Part shown: piece by piece, positions 44,781-54,938 of the stretch
Layout of the letters: each line of letters starts with the position of its first letter
Numbering within the stretch: position 1 is the first letter of the stretch
Source of the DNA: Pseudonocardia sp. EC080619-01
GTDB lineage: Bacteria > Actinomycetota > Actinomycetes > Mycobacteriales > Pseudonocardiaceae
Assembly: GCF_001420995.1 (NCBI RefSeq)
Contig: NZ_CP012184.1
Coordinates: forward strand, 3,518,501-3,582,500
Direction of reading: 5' to 3'
DNA: 64,000 nt
Notes under the pieces: generated by a model
What the model was told of the DNA's origin: nothing
Seen by the model: only the letters and a program-made list of their open reading frames with translations
Database searches by the model: none
Position numbers and translations under genes: made by a program

Positions 44781-47666
44781 GTGAGTACCGCGACCACCAC
44801 CGCGTACCGCGCCCTGGAGAACGAGCTGCGTGCCGCCGTCGGCGGTGAGGTCCGGTTCGACGCCGGCAGCCGCGCCATGTGGTCGGCCGACGCGTCGAAC
44901 TACCGGGGTGTCCCGATCGGCGTGATCGCTCCGCGCGACGCGGCCGACGTCGAGGCGGCGATGGCGGTCTGCCGCGCCCACGACGTGCCCGTCATGCCGG
45001 TCGGATCACGGACCTCGATCGCCGGTCAGGCGGTGAACACCGCGGTCGCGCTCGACTTCCGCACCCACATGGACTCGATCCTGTCGGTCGACCCGGACGC
45101 GCGGACCGCGACGGTCCAGCCCGGTGCGGTGTGCGACGCCGTCCGCGACGCCGGGAAGCCGCACGGGCTGACGTTCGGGCCGGACCCGTCGACGCACAAC
45201 CGCTGCTCGATCGGCGGGATGATCGGCAACAACGCCTGCGGCTCGCACTCGGTGGCCTGGGGCAAGACGGTCGACAACGTCCGCTCGCTGGACGTCCTGA
45301 CCTACCGCGGGGAGCGGATCACCCTCGGCCCGGACGGCACCGAGACCGGCGCGATCCCGGACGCGCTGCGTGCGCTGGGCGCCGAGATGGCGACCGACGT
45401 GGCGAACCACGTCCCGGAGCTGACCCGCCGGGTGTCGGGCTACAACCTCGACCAGCTCGTCCCCGGGAACGTGAACCTGGCGAAGGCACTGGTCGGGACC
45501 GAGGGCACCTGCGCCACGATCCTCGCCGCGACGGTGGACCTGGTCGAGTCGCCGCCCGCGCGGGCGCTGGCCGTGCTGGGCTTCCCCGACGCCTACCACG
45601 CCGCCGACAACGTGATGATCGTCCGCGAGCACTCCCCGCTGACCATCGAGGGGATGGACGCCGGCCTGATCGCGTCGCTGCGTGCGCTGCGCCCCGACGA
45701 GACGACCTCGCGGATGCTGCCGGAGGGCAAGGGCTGGCTCTACGTCGAGACGGGCGGCGAGGACCGGGCGGCCGCCGAGGCCGCCGCGCACGCCGTCGCG
45801 TCCGCGATGAAGCCCTACACCACCGGCGCCGTCGTGGTCTCCGAGCCGAAGCAGATGGCCGCGCTGTGGCGGGTCCGCGAGGAGGGTGCCGGTCTGGTGA
45901 CCCGCTCGCCCGACGGCGGCGAGGCATGGCCGGGCTGGGAGGACGCCGCCGTCCCGCCGGAGAAGTTCGGTGCCTACCTGCGCGAGTTCGACAAGGTGCT
46001 GGAGCGGCACGGCCGCACGGGCATCTACTACGGCCACTTCGGCGACGGCTGCCTGCACGTCCGGATCGACTTCGACCTGCTGACGAAGCCGGGGATCGCG
46101 AACTTCCGGGCTTTCATGACCGATGCGGCGGACGTCGTCGTCGCGCACGGTGGGTCGCTCTCGGGTGAGCACGGCGACGGGCAGGCCCGCGCCGAGCTGC
46201 TGCCGCGCATGTACCCGCCGCAGATCATCACCGGCTTCGAGCGGTTCAAGGCGGTCTGGGACCCGGACGACCGGATGAACCCCGGCCGCGTCGTGCGCCC
46301 GGCGACGATGGACGAGAACCTGCGCGTCCAGCTCGGCATGCCGACCATGCCCGACGAGCCGAAGCTGGCCTTCGGGCACGACCGCGGCTCGTTCCACCGG
46401 GCCACCCGGCGCTGCCTGGGTGTCGGCAAGTGCGCGATCGACACCGGCTCCGGGGTGATGTGCCCGAGCTGGAACGTCACCAAGGAGGAGAAGCACTCCA
46501 CCCGCGGACGCGCGCGGCTGCTGTTCGAGATGGCGAACGGCGAGATCATCACCGACGGCTGGCAGTCCGACGAGGTCGCCGAGTCGCTCGACCTCTGCCT
46601 GTCCTGCAAGGGCTGCAAGTCCGACTGTCCGGTCGGTGTGGACATGGCGTCGTACAAGACCGAGTTCCTCGCCAACCGCTACCACCGCAGGCTCCGGCCG
46701 CGCACGCACTACTCGATGGGCGCGCTGCCGCGCTGGCTGCGGATGGTGGGGGCGCTCCCGGCGGCCGCCGTCGACGGGCTGAACCGGCTCGCGCAGGTGC
46801 CGCTGCTGGCGACGGTCGCGAAGAAGGCGGGCGGGATCGACGCCCGCCGGGCCATCCCGCCGATCGCCCGCGAGACCTACACCGCGCAGGCCGCACGCGG
46901 CCTGCCGATGTCGCGGGTCCCGGACCTCGGGATCGCCCCGGGAAGCCGCGGCCCGCTGCTGCTGTGGACCGACACCTTCACCGACCACTTCGACCCGGAG
47001 ATCGCGGCGGACGCCGTCGCCGTCCTCACCGGGCTCGGGTACCGGGTCGAGCTGCCGCCCAGGAACGTGTGCTGCGGCCTGACCTGGACCTCGACCGGCC
47101 AGGTCACCGCCGCCCGCCGGGTGCTGGCGCGCAGCCTGCGGGCGATCGGCCCGGCGCTCGACGCGGGGATCCCGGTCGTCGGACTGGAGCCGTCGTGCAC
47201 CGCCGCCCTGCGGTCCGACGCGGCGGAGCTGCTGCCCGACGAGCCGCGGGTCACGGTCCTCGAGCAGCAGGTGTCGACGTTCGCGGAGTTGCTGAACCGG
47301 CACGCCGACGAGCTCGCCGCCGTCGCGGGGGAGGGCAACGGCGCGGCGCTGGTGCAGATCCACTGCCACCAGCACGCCGAGCTGGGCAGCGAACCGGACC
47401 GCGCGGTGCTGGCGGCGCTCGGGGTGGACGCGACCGTGCTCGACTCCGGCTGCTGCGGCCTGGCCGGCAACTTCGGCTTCGAGGACGGGCACTACGACGT
47501 CTCGATGGCCTGTGCCGAGCGTGCGCTGCTCCCCGCGGTCCGGGCCGCCGACGGCGCGGTGGACCTGCTCGCCGACGGCTACTCCTGCCGTACCCAGGTC
47601 CGGCAGGCCGGGGAGCGGGAGCCGGTGCACCTCGCCCAGATCGCCGCCCGGGCGCTGCGGGGCTGA
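44781..47666 (+). CDS. FAD-linked and Fe-S oxidoreductase (YdiJ/D-2-hydroxyacid dehydrogenase type)
   Basis: 961 residues combining GlcD-like and GlcF-like parts. N-terminal FAD-binding domain with PVMPVGSRTSIAGQAVN and NRCSIGGMIGNNACGSHS; FAD-oxidase C-terminal part with GHFGDGCLHVRIDFD and GSLSGEHGDGQAR. Near 545-620 are two Cys clusters (CLGVGKCAIDTGSGVMC and CLSCKGCKSDCPVGVD) for iron-sulfur, and late CCG domains (NVCCGLTW, SGCCGLAGNFGFE). E. coli YdiJ, of the same build, oxidises D-2-hydroxyglutarate. Electrons probably go to menaquinone. Confidence 0.85.
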   Translation: MSTATTTAYRALENELRAAVGGEVRFDAGSRAMWSADASNYRGVPIGVIAPRDAADVEAAMAVCRAHDVPVMPVGSRTSIAGQAVNTAVALDFRTHMDSILSVDPDARTATVQPGAVCDAVRDAGKPHGLTFGPDPSTHNRCSIGGMIGNNACGSHSVAWGKTVDNVRSLDVLTYRGERITLGPDGTETGAIPDALRALGAEMATDVANHVPELTRRVSGYNLDQLVPGNVNLAKALVGTEGTCATILAATVDLVESPPARALAVLGFPDAYHAADNVMIVREHSPLTIEGMDAGLIASLRALRPDETTSRMLPEGKGWLYVETGGEDRAAAEAAAHAVASAMKPYTTGAVVVSEPKQMAALWRVREEGAGLVTRSPDGGEAWPGWEDAAVPPEKFGAYLREFDKVLERHGRTGIYYGHFGDGCLHVRIDFDLLTKPGIANFRAFMTDAADVVVAHGGSLSGEHGDGQARAELLPRMYPPQIITGFERFKAVWDPDDRMNPGRVVRPATMDENLRVQLGMPTMPDEPKLAFGHDRGSFHRATRRCLGVGKCAIDTGSGVMCPSWNVTKEEKHSTRGRARLLFEMANGEIITDGWQSDEVAESLDLCLSCKGCKSDCPVGVDMASYKTEFLANRYHRRLRPRTHYSMGALPRWLRMVGALPAAAVDGLNRLAQVPLLATVAKKAGGIDARRAIPPIARETYTAQAARGLPMSRVPDLGIAPGSRGPLLLWTDTFTDHFDPEIAADAVAVLTGLGYRVELPPRNVCCGLTWTSTGQVTAARRVLARSLRAIGPALDAGIPVVGLEPSCTAALRSDAAELLPDEPRVTVLEQQVSTFAELLNRHADELAAVAGEGNGAALVQIHCHQHAELGSEPDRAVLAALGVDATVLDSGCCGLAGNFGFEDGHYDVSMACAERALLPAVRAADGAVDLLADGYSCRTQVRQAGEREPVHLAQIAARALRG

Positions 47667-47672
47667 CAGCGG

Positions 47673-48518
47673 ATGGGCGACGAGCGGCGGGCACTGGTCC
47701 TCGGCGGTGGCGGGATCACCGGGATCGCCTGGATGTACGGGCTGGTCGCGGGTCTGGCGGCGGACGGGATCGACCTGACCGGGGCCGATCTCGTCGTCGG
47801 GACGTCGGCGGGGTCGGCGGTCGGAGCGAACCTCGCCGCCGGACGGGACCCGCAGGCGTTGCTGGAGACCCAGCTCGCGCCGCCGTCGGGCGAGATCGCG
47901 GCGAACCTCGGGCTGCGTCTCGCCGTCCGGTACGGGGTGGCCGCGCTGGCGGGCCCGCGGGACGCCCGCCGGGTCCGCGCCCGGATCGGCCGGATGGCGC
48001 TGGCCGCCGACACCGTCGGGGAGGCCGAGCGACTCGCCGCGATCGGGTCCCGGCTCGGCGACGCCGGCTGGCCGTCCGGCCGTGACCTGTGGATCACCGC
48101 GGTGGACGCGTACACCGGCGACCTCCGGGTCTTCACCCGCGACGACGGCGTCCCGCTCGCCACCGCGGTCGCCGCCAGCTGCGCGGTCCCCGGCGTCTGG
48201 CCACCGGTGACGGCCGCCGGAACCCGCTGGATCGACGGCGGGGTGCGGTCCATGGCCAACGCCGACCTCGCCGCCGGGTACGGCCGCGTCGTCGTGCTCG
48301 CCCCGCTGACCGGCGGGCTCGGGTCGGCCGTCGCCCCGCGGGTGCAGGCCGAGGCGCTCGGCGCGCTCGGGCGGGTCGCCTGCGTCGAGCCGGACCGCCG
48401 CGCCCGGCGCGCGTTCGGCCGCAACGTGCTCGACCCGGCACGGCGGCCGGCCGCGGCCCGGGCCGGGCGGGCGCAGGCGGCCGGCGTCGCAGCAGAGATC
48501 GCCCGGGTGTGGGGCTGA
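47673..48518 (+). CDS. Patatin-like phospholipase
   Basis: 281 residues. LVLGGGGITGIAWMYGL is the glycine-rich oxyanion loop, LVVGTSAGSAVGANLAAG has the nucleophile Ser in GTSAG, and WIDGGVRSMANADLA the catalytic Asp of the DGG motif. A Ser-Asp dyad lipid acyl hydrolase, probably cytoplasmic, with no signal peptide. It begins 6 nt after the FAD/Fe-S dehydrogenase and so is likely in the same transcript. Confidence 0.85.
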   Translation: MGDERRALVLGGGGITGIAWMYGLVAGLAADGIDLTGADLVVGTSAGSAVGANLAAGRDPQALLETQLAPPSGEIAANLGLRLAVRYGVAALAGPRDARRVRARIGRMALAADTVGEAERLAAIGSRLGDAGWPSGRDLWITAVDAYTGDLRVFTRDDGVPLATAVAASCAVPGVWPPVTAAGTRWIDGGVRSMANADLAAGYGRVVVLAPLTGGLGSAVAPRVQAEALGALGRVACVEPDRRARRAFGRNVLDPARRPAAARAGRAQAAGVAAEIARVWG

Positions 48519-48586
48519 GCTATTCCCCGTCGAGGCACATCCCACGGTGGGGCATGTGCGCGCGCAGGCGCGGGTAGACCGGAGTC

Positions 48587-49412
48587 ATGGCTACTCCCAC
48601 GATCACGCTCAACGACGGCCGGGAGATCCCGCAGCTCGGCTTCGGCGTCTTCCAGATCGAGCCCGGCGACACCGCGGAGAAGGTCAAGGCGGCCCTGGAC
48701 GTGGGCTACCGGCACATCGACACCGCGCAGATGTACGGCAACGAGGAGGGCGTCGGGAAGGGGATCGCCGACGCGGGCGTCCCGCGCGACGAGCTCTGGA
48801 TCACCACGAAGCTGAACAACGACGGCCACGGCCGCGGCTCGGCCGTCGAGCGCCTCGACGACAGCCTCACCAAGCTCGGCCTCGACCACGTCGATCTCTA
48901 CCTGATCCACTGGCCGAAGCCGCAGGAGGACCGCTACGTCGAGACCTGGCAGGGCTTCGAGGACGCGAGGAAGGCCGGGCAAGGCCCGGTCGATCGGCGT
49001 CTCCAACTTCCAGGTCCCGCACCTGGACCGGCTCGCGGCCGAGACCTCGACGGTGCCGGCGATCAACCAGATCGAGTTCCACCCGCACCTGGTCCAGCGC
49101 GAGCTGCGCGACTACCACCGGCAGCACGGCATCGCGACCGAGGCGTGGAGCCCGATCGGCCAGGGCAAGGGCCTGCTCGACGCCCCGGAGCTCGCCGAGC
49201 TCGCCCGGAAGTACGGCAAGTCCGCCGCGCAGGTCGTGCTCCGCTGGCACATCCAGCTCGGGAACATCGTGTTCCCGAAGTCGAACGACCCGGGCCGGAT
49301 CAAGGAGAACTTCGAGATCTTCGACTTCTCCCTGACCGACGACGACATCGCGTCGATCGAGAAGCTGCACACCGGCAAGCGGATCGGCCCGGACCCCGAC
49401 GACTTCGGCTGA
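48587..49412 (+). pseudogene. Aldo/keto reductase with single-base frameshift
   Basis: The N-terminal part (from 48587) reads MATPTITLNDGREIPQLGFGVFQ, then DTAQMYGNEEGVG with the catalytic Asp and Tyr, the active-site Lys in WITTKL and His in LYLIHWPKP. At 48980 an extra C shifts the frame; skipping it gives KARSIGVSNFQVPHLDRL and a normal C-terminus (INQIEFHPHLVQ, VFPKSNDPGRI, DPDDFG). Restored length is 274 residues, normal for the family. As written, the protein would be truncated in function. Sequencing error or a recent mutation; both halves show no other decay. Confidence 0.85.
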
Positions 49413-49438
49413 GTCCGCGCCACCCGCTCGCGGTACCG

Positions 49439-49472
49439 GCGGCCCGGCGTCCCACGGTGGACGCCGGGCCGC
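49439..49472 (+). terminator. Hairpin terminator after the aldo/keto reductase
   Basis: Perfect 14-bp stem, left arm GCGGCCCGGCGTCC, loop CACGGT, 27 nt after the stop codon. Confidence 0.75.
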
Positions 49473-49604
49473 TCTCGTGCGCGGGGCCGGTCGCCGGGGT
49501 GGGTGACGTAGCTCACCCCGCGCATTCCCGGTGGACACGGGGCCGTCGCCACCCGAACGTGATCGGGACGGGGGGACACCGGTGGACGTGCACACCGCCG
49601 TCCG

Positions 49605-49610
49605 TACGGT
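49605..49610 (+). promoter_or_regulatory. Leaderless -10 hexamer for the HesB-like gene
   Basis: TACGGT ends 7 nt before ATG 49618 and supports that start. Confidence 0.5.
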
Positions 49611-49617
49611 GGGGTCG

Positions 49618-49935
49618 ATGTTGGCGATCACCGAGAACGCCGCCGAGGCGATCAAGACCCTGAGCACCGACGCCGAGCTGCCCGACGACGGCGGCCTGCG
49701 CATCACCGCGCCGGACCCCGCGCAGGGCCTGGAGCTCGCGCTGGCGCAGACGGCCGACGACCAGGACACCGTCCTGCGCGGCGAGGGCATCACCGTCTTC
49801 CTGGAGCCCACCGCGGCCCAGCTGCTGGACGACAAGGTGCTCGACGTGCAGCCGGTGACGACGGAGGGCGGTGAGGAGGAGCTGCGCTTCGCCATCGTCG
49901 CGCAGTCCGACGCCGCCGAGCCCGAGCAGGCCTGA
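49618..49935 (+). CDS. HesB/IscA-like protein without cysteines
   Basis: 105 residues starting MLAITENAAEAIKTL, the N-terminal pattern of the HesB/IscA fold. The middle reads GGLRITAPDPAQGLELALAQ and FLEPTAAQLLDDKVLDV, aligning with the A-type scaffold strands. All three Fe-S-binding Cys of classical IscA are missing; the protein contains no Cys. It is therefore unlikely to carry a cluster in the usual way. Similar Cys-free proteins occur in other actinobacteria, often named adhesin or HesB-like. Role unknown. Confidence 0.75.
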   Translation: MLAITENAAEAIKTLSTDAELPDDGGLRITAPDPAQGLELALAQTADDQDTVLRGEGITVFLEPTAAQLLDDKVLDVQPVTTEGGEEELRFAIVAQSDAAEPEQA

Positions 49936-49961
49936 CCCCCGCCCACCCCTCTTCCGCACTC

Positions 49962-50010
49962 GAACCGGGGAGCCCCGGACCGGCGACACCGGTCCGGGGC
50001 TCCCCGGTTC
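49962..50010. terminator. Bidirectional terminator with perfect 22-bp stem
   Basis: The left arm starts GAACCGGGGAGCCCCGG and the loop is CGACA. It lies between the convergent HesB-like and ABC-F genes and serves both strands. Confidence 0.85.
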
Positions 50011-50019
50011 GTAGCGGGG

Positions 50020-51666
<1,647 letters not shown>

Positions 51667-51676
51667 CTCGGGCGGA

Positions 51677-51682
51677 ACGTTA
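51677..51682 (-). promoter_or_regulatory. -10 hexamer for the ABC-F gene
   Basis: Reads TAACGT on the minus strand, ending 10 nt before ATG 51666, so the leader would be at most a few bases. Confidence 0.4.
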
Positions 51683-51699
51683 CCCCGCGGCCGCTCCCG

Positions 51700-52434
51700 T
51701 CAGAGTGCGCCGCCGAACAGGCGGTGCAGGGCCTCCCAGTGCCGCTGCTCGGCAGCGTCGTCGTGGGCGGGAGTGTCGGGAACGGCGAACCCGTGCGCCG
51801 CCGGATAGGTCTCCACCGTGTGGCCGACACCGGCGCCGGACAGGGCCTCCTCCAGCCGCTGCCGCTGCTCCTCGGGGAACGAGCGGTCGTCGGTGGCGCC
51901 CGCGACGTACACGGTGGCGCGGATCCGGTCGGCGAGCCGGTGCACGCTGGCCGGGTCGTCGGTGGCGAGGTTCCCGCCGTGGAACGACGCCGCCGCGGCC
52001 ACCCGCTCGGGCTGCGTGCCGGCCGTCCGCAGCGCCATCACGCCGCCCATGCAGTACCCGGTGACGCCGACCCGGGGGCCGGCGACCTCGGGGCGGTCGA
52101 GCAGCGCCGTCACCCAGGCCTCCGCGTCGACGGCGACCATCCGCGGCTCCAGCGAGGAGACCATCCCCATCAGCCGGGCGCGCTCGTCGTCGTCGGTGAA
52201 CACGGTGCTCATGTCGAAGGGCGCCCAGTCGCCGTGCCGGTGGTAGACGTCGGGCAGCAGCACCGCGTAGCCGAGGACGGCGAGGTGGGCGGCCATGTCG
52301 TGCATGGCCTTCCGGACCCCGCCCGCGTCGACGTAGAGCACGACCCCGGGCCAGGGGCCGTCGCCGTCCGGGGTGTGCAGGCTGGCACGGGCGTCGCCGT
52401 CGGGGGTGGGGATCGTCAGGTCGGTACGCGGCAC
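51700..52434 (-). CDS. Dienelactone hydrolase family protein
   Basis: 244 residues, alpha/beta hydrolase. The nucleophile is Cys in VGVTGYCMGGVMAL (GxCxGG), the catalytic Asp lies in YVAGATDDRSF and the His in TYPAAHGFAV. The N-terminal GVVLYVDAGGVRKAMHDMAAHL is the oxyanion side. The family opens dienelactones in aromatic catabolism, but most genomic members have unknown substrates. It sits alone between the ABC-F and MFS genes on the same strand. Confidence 0.88.
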   Translation of the reverse strand: MPRTDLTIPTPDGDARASLHTPDGDGPWPGVVLYVDAGGVRKAMHDMAAHLAVLGYAVLLPDVYHRHGDWAPFDMSTVFTDDDERARLMGMVSSLEPRMVAVDAEAWVTALLDRPEVAGPRVGVTGYCMGGVMALRTAGTQPERVAAAASFHGGNLATDDPASVHRLADRIRATVYVAGATDDRSFPEEQRQRLEEALSGAGVGHTVETYPAAHGFAVPDTPAHDDAAEQRHWEALHRLFGGAL

Positions 52435-52518
52435 GGGGCGGCTCCGGGGACGGTGGTCGGGTCGGTGCCCGTTCTACGCCCGGCGGAGCCGCCGCGCTCG
52501 GTGAGGATCAGTGCCGCG

Positions 52519-53898
52519 TCAGCGCTCCGTCAGCGCATCGTCGGCGTCGAGGCGGCGGGTCCGGGTCTCCGAGTAGAGCGCCACGGCGACGATCGTCACC
52601 ACCGAGCTGGCCGCGATGTAGACGGCGATCGAGAAGCCGGTGCCGGTCGCGGTCAGCAGTGCGACCGCGATCACCGGGGCGAGACCGCCGGCGAACACCG
52701 AGGCCAGCTGGTAGCCGATGGACACCCCCGAGTAGCGGACCTTCGTGCCGAACAGCTCGGACAGGAACGCCGCCTGCGGTCCGTACATCGCGCCGTGCAG
52801 CACCAGGCCGACCGTCACCGCGATCGCGGTGAGCGCGAAGTTCCGCGTGTCGAGGAGGTAGAAGAACGCGAACGCCCAGACACCGACGCCGACCGCACCG
52901 ACCAGGTACACCGGCTTGCGCCCGACCCGGTCGGAGATCGCGCCCCACATCGGGGTGGTCACCAGGTGCACGGCCGCACCGATCAGCACCGCCCCCAGCA
53001 CGAACGACGACGGCAGGTCGAGCTGACGGGTCGCGTAGGTGGAGATGACGATCGTGAAGATGTAGTAGGAGACGTTCTCGGCGAACCGGGCGCCCATCGC
53101 GGTCAGCACCTCGCGCGGGTACTGCCGGAACACGTCGACGATCGGCATCGTCTCCTTCTCGCCGGCCGCGGCCCGCGCGGCTGCCTTCGCCTGCGCCTCC
53201 CGGAACACCGGGGACTCCTCGACGGCGAGCCGGACGTACAGGCCGATCAGCACCAGCACGGCGGACAGCAGGAACGGGATCCGCCAGCCCCAGGCCTGGA
53301 AGGCCTCCTCGGACTGCACCAGCGCCATCACCGCGAGCAGGCCGTTGGCGAGCAGCTGCCCGGCGGGCGCGCCGGCCTGCGGCCAGCTCGCCCAGAACCC
53401 CCGGTGCTCGGGCTTCCCGTGCTCGGACACGATCAGGACGGCGCCGCCCCACTCGCCGCCCAGTGCGAAGCCCTGGATCAGGCGCAGCAGCACCAGCAGC
53501 GCCGGCGCGGCGATGCCGATCGTGGCGTAGCCCGGCAGCAGGCCGATCGCGAACGTCGACAGGCCCATCATGAGCAGCGAGATGACCAGCAGCTTCTTGC
53601 GGCCGATCTTGTCGCCGTAGTGGCCGAACACCAGGCCGCCCAGCGGGCGCGCGATGAACCCGACGGCGAACGTGCCGAGCGAGAGCAGCAGGCCGGTGGC
53701 GCCGTCGGAGTCCGGGAAGAACACCTGCGGGAAGACCAGCGCCGCGGCGACGCCGTAGAGGAAGTAGTCGTACCACTCGACCGTCGTGCCGAGCATGCTC
53801 GCCGCGACCACGCGGCCGATCGGCGTGCGTGGCCGGCCGGGCTCCGTCGGCGTCGTCCCGGTTCCCGGTGCGGTGGCACCGGACTGCGTGTCGGACAC
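52519..53898 (-). CDS. MFS transporter, metabolite:H+ symporter (MHS) family
   Basis: 459 residues with 12 predicted helices. The MHS signature is GLVFGHYGDKIGRKKLLV between helices 2 and 3, with LIQGFALGGEWGGAVL in helix 4 and a repeat loop AISDRVGRKPVYLVG in the second half. Relatives (ShiA, KgtP, ProP types) import organic acids or osmolytes. A charged cytoplasmic loop AAARAAAGEKETMPIVDVF separates the halves. Substrate unknown; divergent from the PIG-L gene. Confidence 0.9.
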   Translation of the reverse strand: MSDTQSGATAPGTGTTPTEPGRPRTPIGRVVAASMLGTTVEWYDYFLYGVAAALVFPQVFFPDSDGATGLLLSLGTFAVGFIARPLGGLVFGHYGDKIGRKKLLVISLLMMGLSTFAIGLLPGYATIGIAAPALLVLLRLIQGFALGGEWGGAVLIVSEHGKPEHRGFWASWPQAGAPAGQLLANGLLAVMALVQSEEAFQAWGWRIPFLLSAVLVLIGLYVRLAVEESPVFREAQAKAAARAAAGEKETMPIVDVFRQYPREVLTAMGARFAENVSYYIFTIVISTYATRQLDLPSSFVLGAVLIGAAVHLVTTPMWGAISDRVGRKPVYLVGAVGVGVWAFAFFYLLDTRNFALTAIAVTVGLVLHGAMYGPQAAFLSELFGTKVRYSGVSIGYQLASVFAGGLAPVIAVALLTATGTGFSIAVYIAASSVVTIVAVALYSETRTRRLDADDALTER

Positions 53899-54031
53899 GG
53901 TCTCTCCCCATCGTGAGACTGGCTGTCGGTGGCGTCACCGTAGTTCGTCCGGGTGACGGATACACCGGTTCCCACCACACCAGGACCCGGCATCCGACGT
54001 GCTGCGGCCACACCGGGCCGACGGTCACCGC

Positions 54032-54037
54032 CACACT
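54032..54037 (+). promoter_or_regulatory. Leaderless -10 hexamer for the PIG-L gene
   Basis: CACACT ends 6 nt before ATG 54044. Confidence 0.4.
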
Positions 54038-54043
54038 GGACCC

Positions 54044-54766
54044 ATGTCCGACGACGACTACCTGCCGCTGCCCGAGGACGCCGACCGCGTGCTGGTCGTC
54101 GTCGCCCATCCGGACGACATGGAGTACGGCGGTTCCGGCGCCGTCGCCCGCTGGACGTCGCAGGGCAGGCGGGTCACCTACCTGCTGGTCACCCGCGGTG
54201 AGGCGGGGATCGACACCCTCGCCCCCGACGCGTGCGCCCCCGTCCGCGAGGCCGAGCAGCGGGCGGCGTGCGCGGCCGTCGGCGTCGACGTCGTCGAGTT
54301 CCTCGACCATCCCGACGGCCTGGTCGAGTACTCGGTCGCGCTGCGCCGCGACATCGCCGCGGCGATCCGCAGGCACCGGCCGCAGCTCGTCGTCACCGGG
54401 AACCACCGGGAGTCGTGGGACGCCGACGGCGCCGCGCCCAACCACGCCGATCACGTCGCCGTCGGCCGGGCCGTCATCGACGCCGTCCGGGACGCGGCGA
54501 ACCGGTGGCTGTTCCCGGAGGCGGGCGAGCGGTGGGACGGCGTGCGCGGGGTCGCGGTCGCGGCGTCGCCCCGCGCGCGGCACGCGGTCGACATCTCCGG
54601 GCACCTCGACGCGGCCGTCGCCTCGCTGGAGGCGCACCGGGCGTACCTGGCGGCACTGGACGGCGACATGGCGGGCAGCGGGGTCCTGCGGGAGTGGGCG
54701 GCCGGGGTCGCGACCCGGCTCCCCGGCGCGAGCGCGGCGACGACCTTCGAGTACCTGGAGGTCTGA
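54044..54766 (+). CDS. PIG-L family N-acetylglucosaminyl deacetylase-like protein
   Basis: 240 residues. The zinc site begins with [15 protein letters not shown] (HPDD), and the third ligand His is in [37 protein letters not shown] is the conserved loop. The family removes acetyl groups from GlcNAc-type substrates (MshB in mycothiol, Mca on mycothiol conjugates). It could be any member; the neighbours give no clue. ATG 54044 is chosen by the promoter spacing. Confidence 0.85.
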   Translation: MSDDDYLPLPEDADRVLVVVAHPDDMEYGGSGAVARWTSQGRRVTYLLVTRGEAGIDTLAPDACAPVREAEQRAACAAVGVDVVEFLDHPDGLVEYSVALRRDIAAAIRRHRPQLVVTGNHRESWDADGAAPNHADHVAVGRAVIDAVRDAANRWLFPEAGERWDGVRGVAVAASPRARHAVDISGHLDAAVASLEAHRAYLAALDGDMAGSGVLREWAAGVATRLPGASAATTFEYLEV

Positions 54767-54938
54767 GCCGCCGACGACGGGCGTCACAGGTGGAGGCCCC
54801 GCCGTACGGGGTACCGTCGATACCGGCCGGTCGCGGTCGCGCCTCCCGAGCGCCGGACCGCACGACCGGCGGCGGGTCTCCGGAGCGTGCGTCTCGCCGC
54901 CCGCCCGGCCCCCACCACGGCTACCGAGGGTTGATTGC

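Noticed and set aside
45006..48545. Open frame of 1179 codons on the minus strand
   Set aside because: It is antisense to the FAD/Fe-S dehydrogenase and patatin genes, which carry full sets of catalytic motifs; the antisense product is low complexity.
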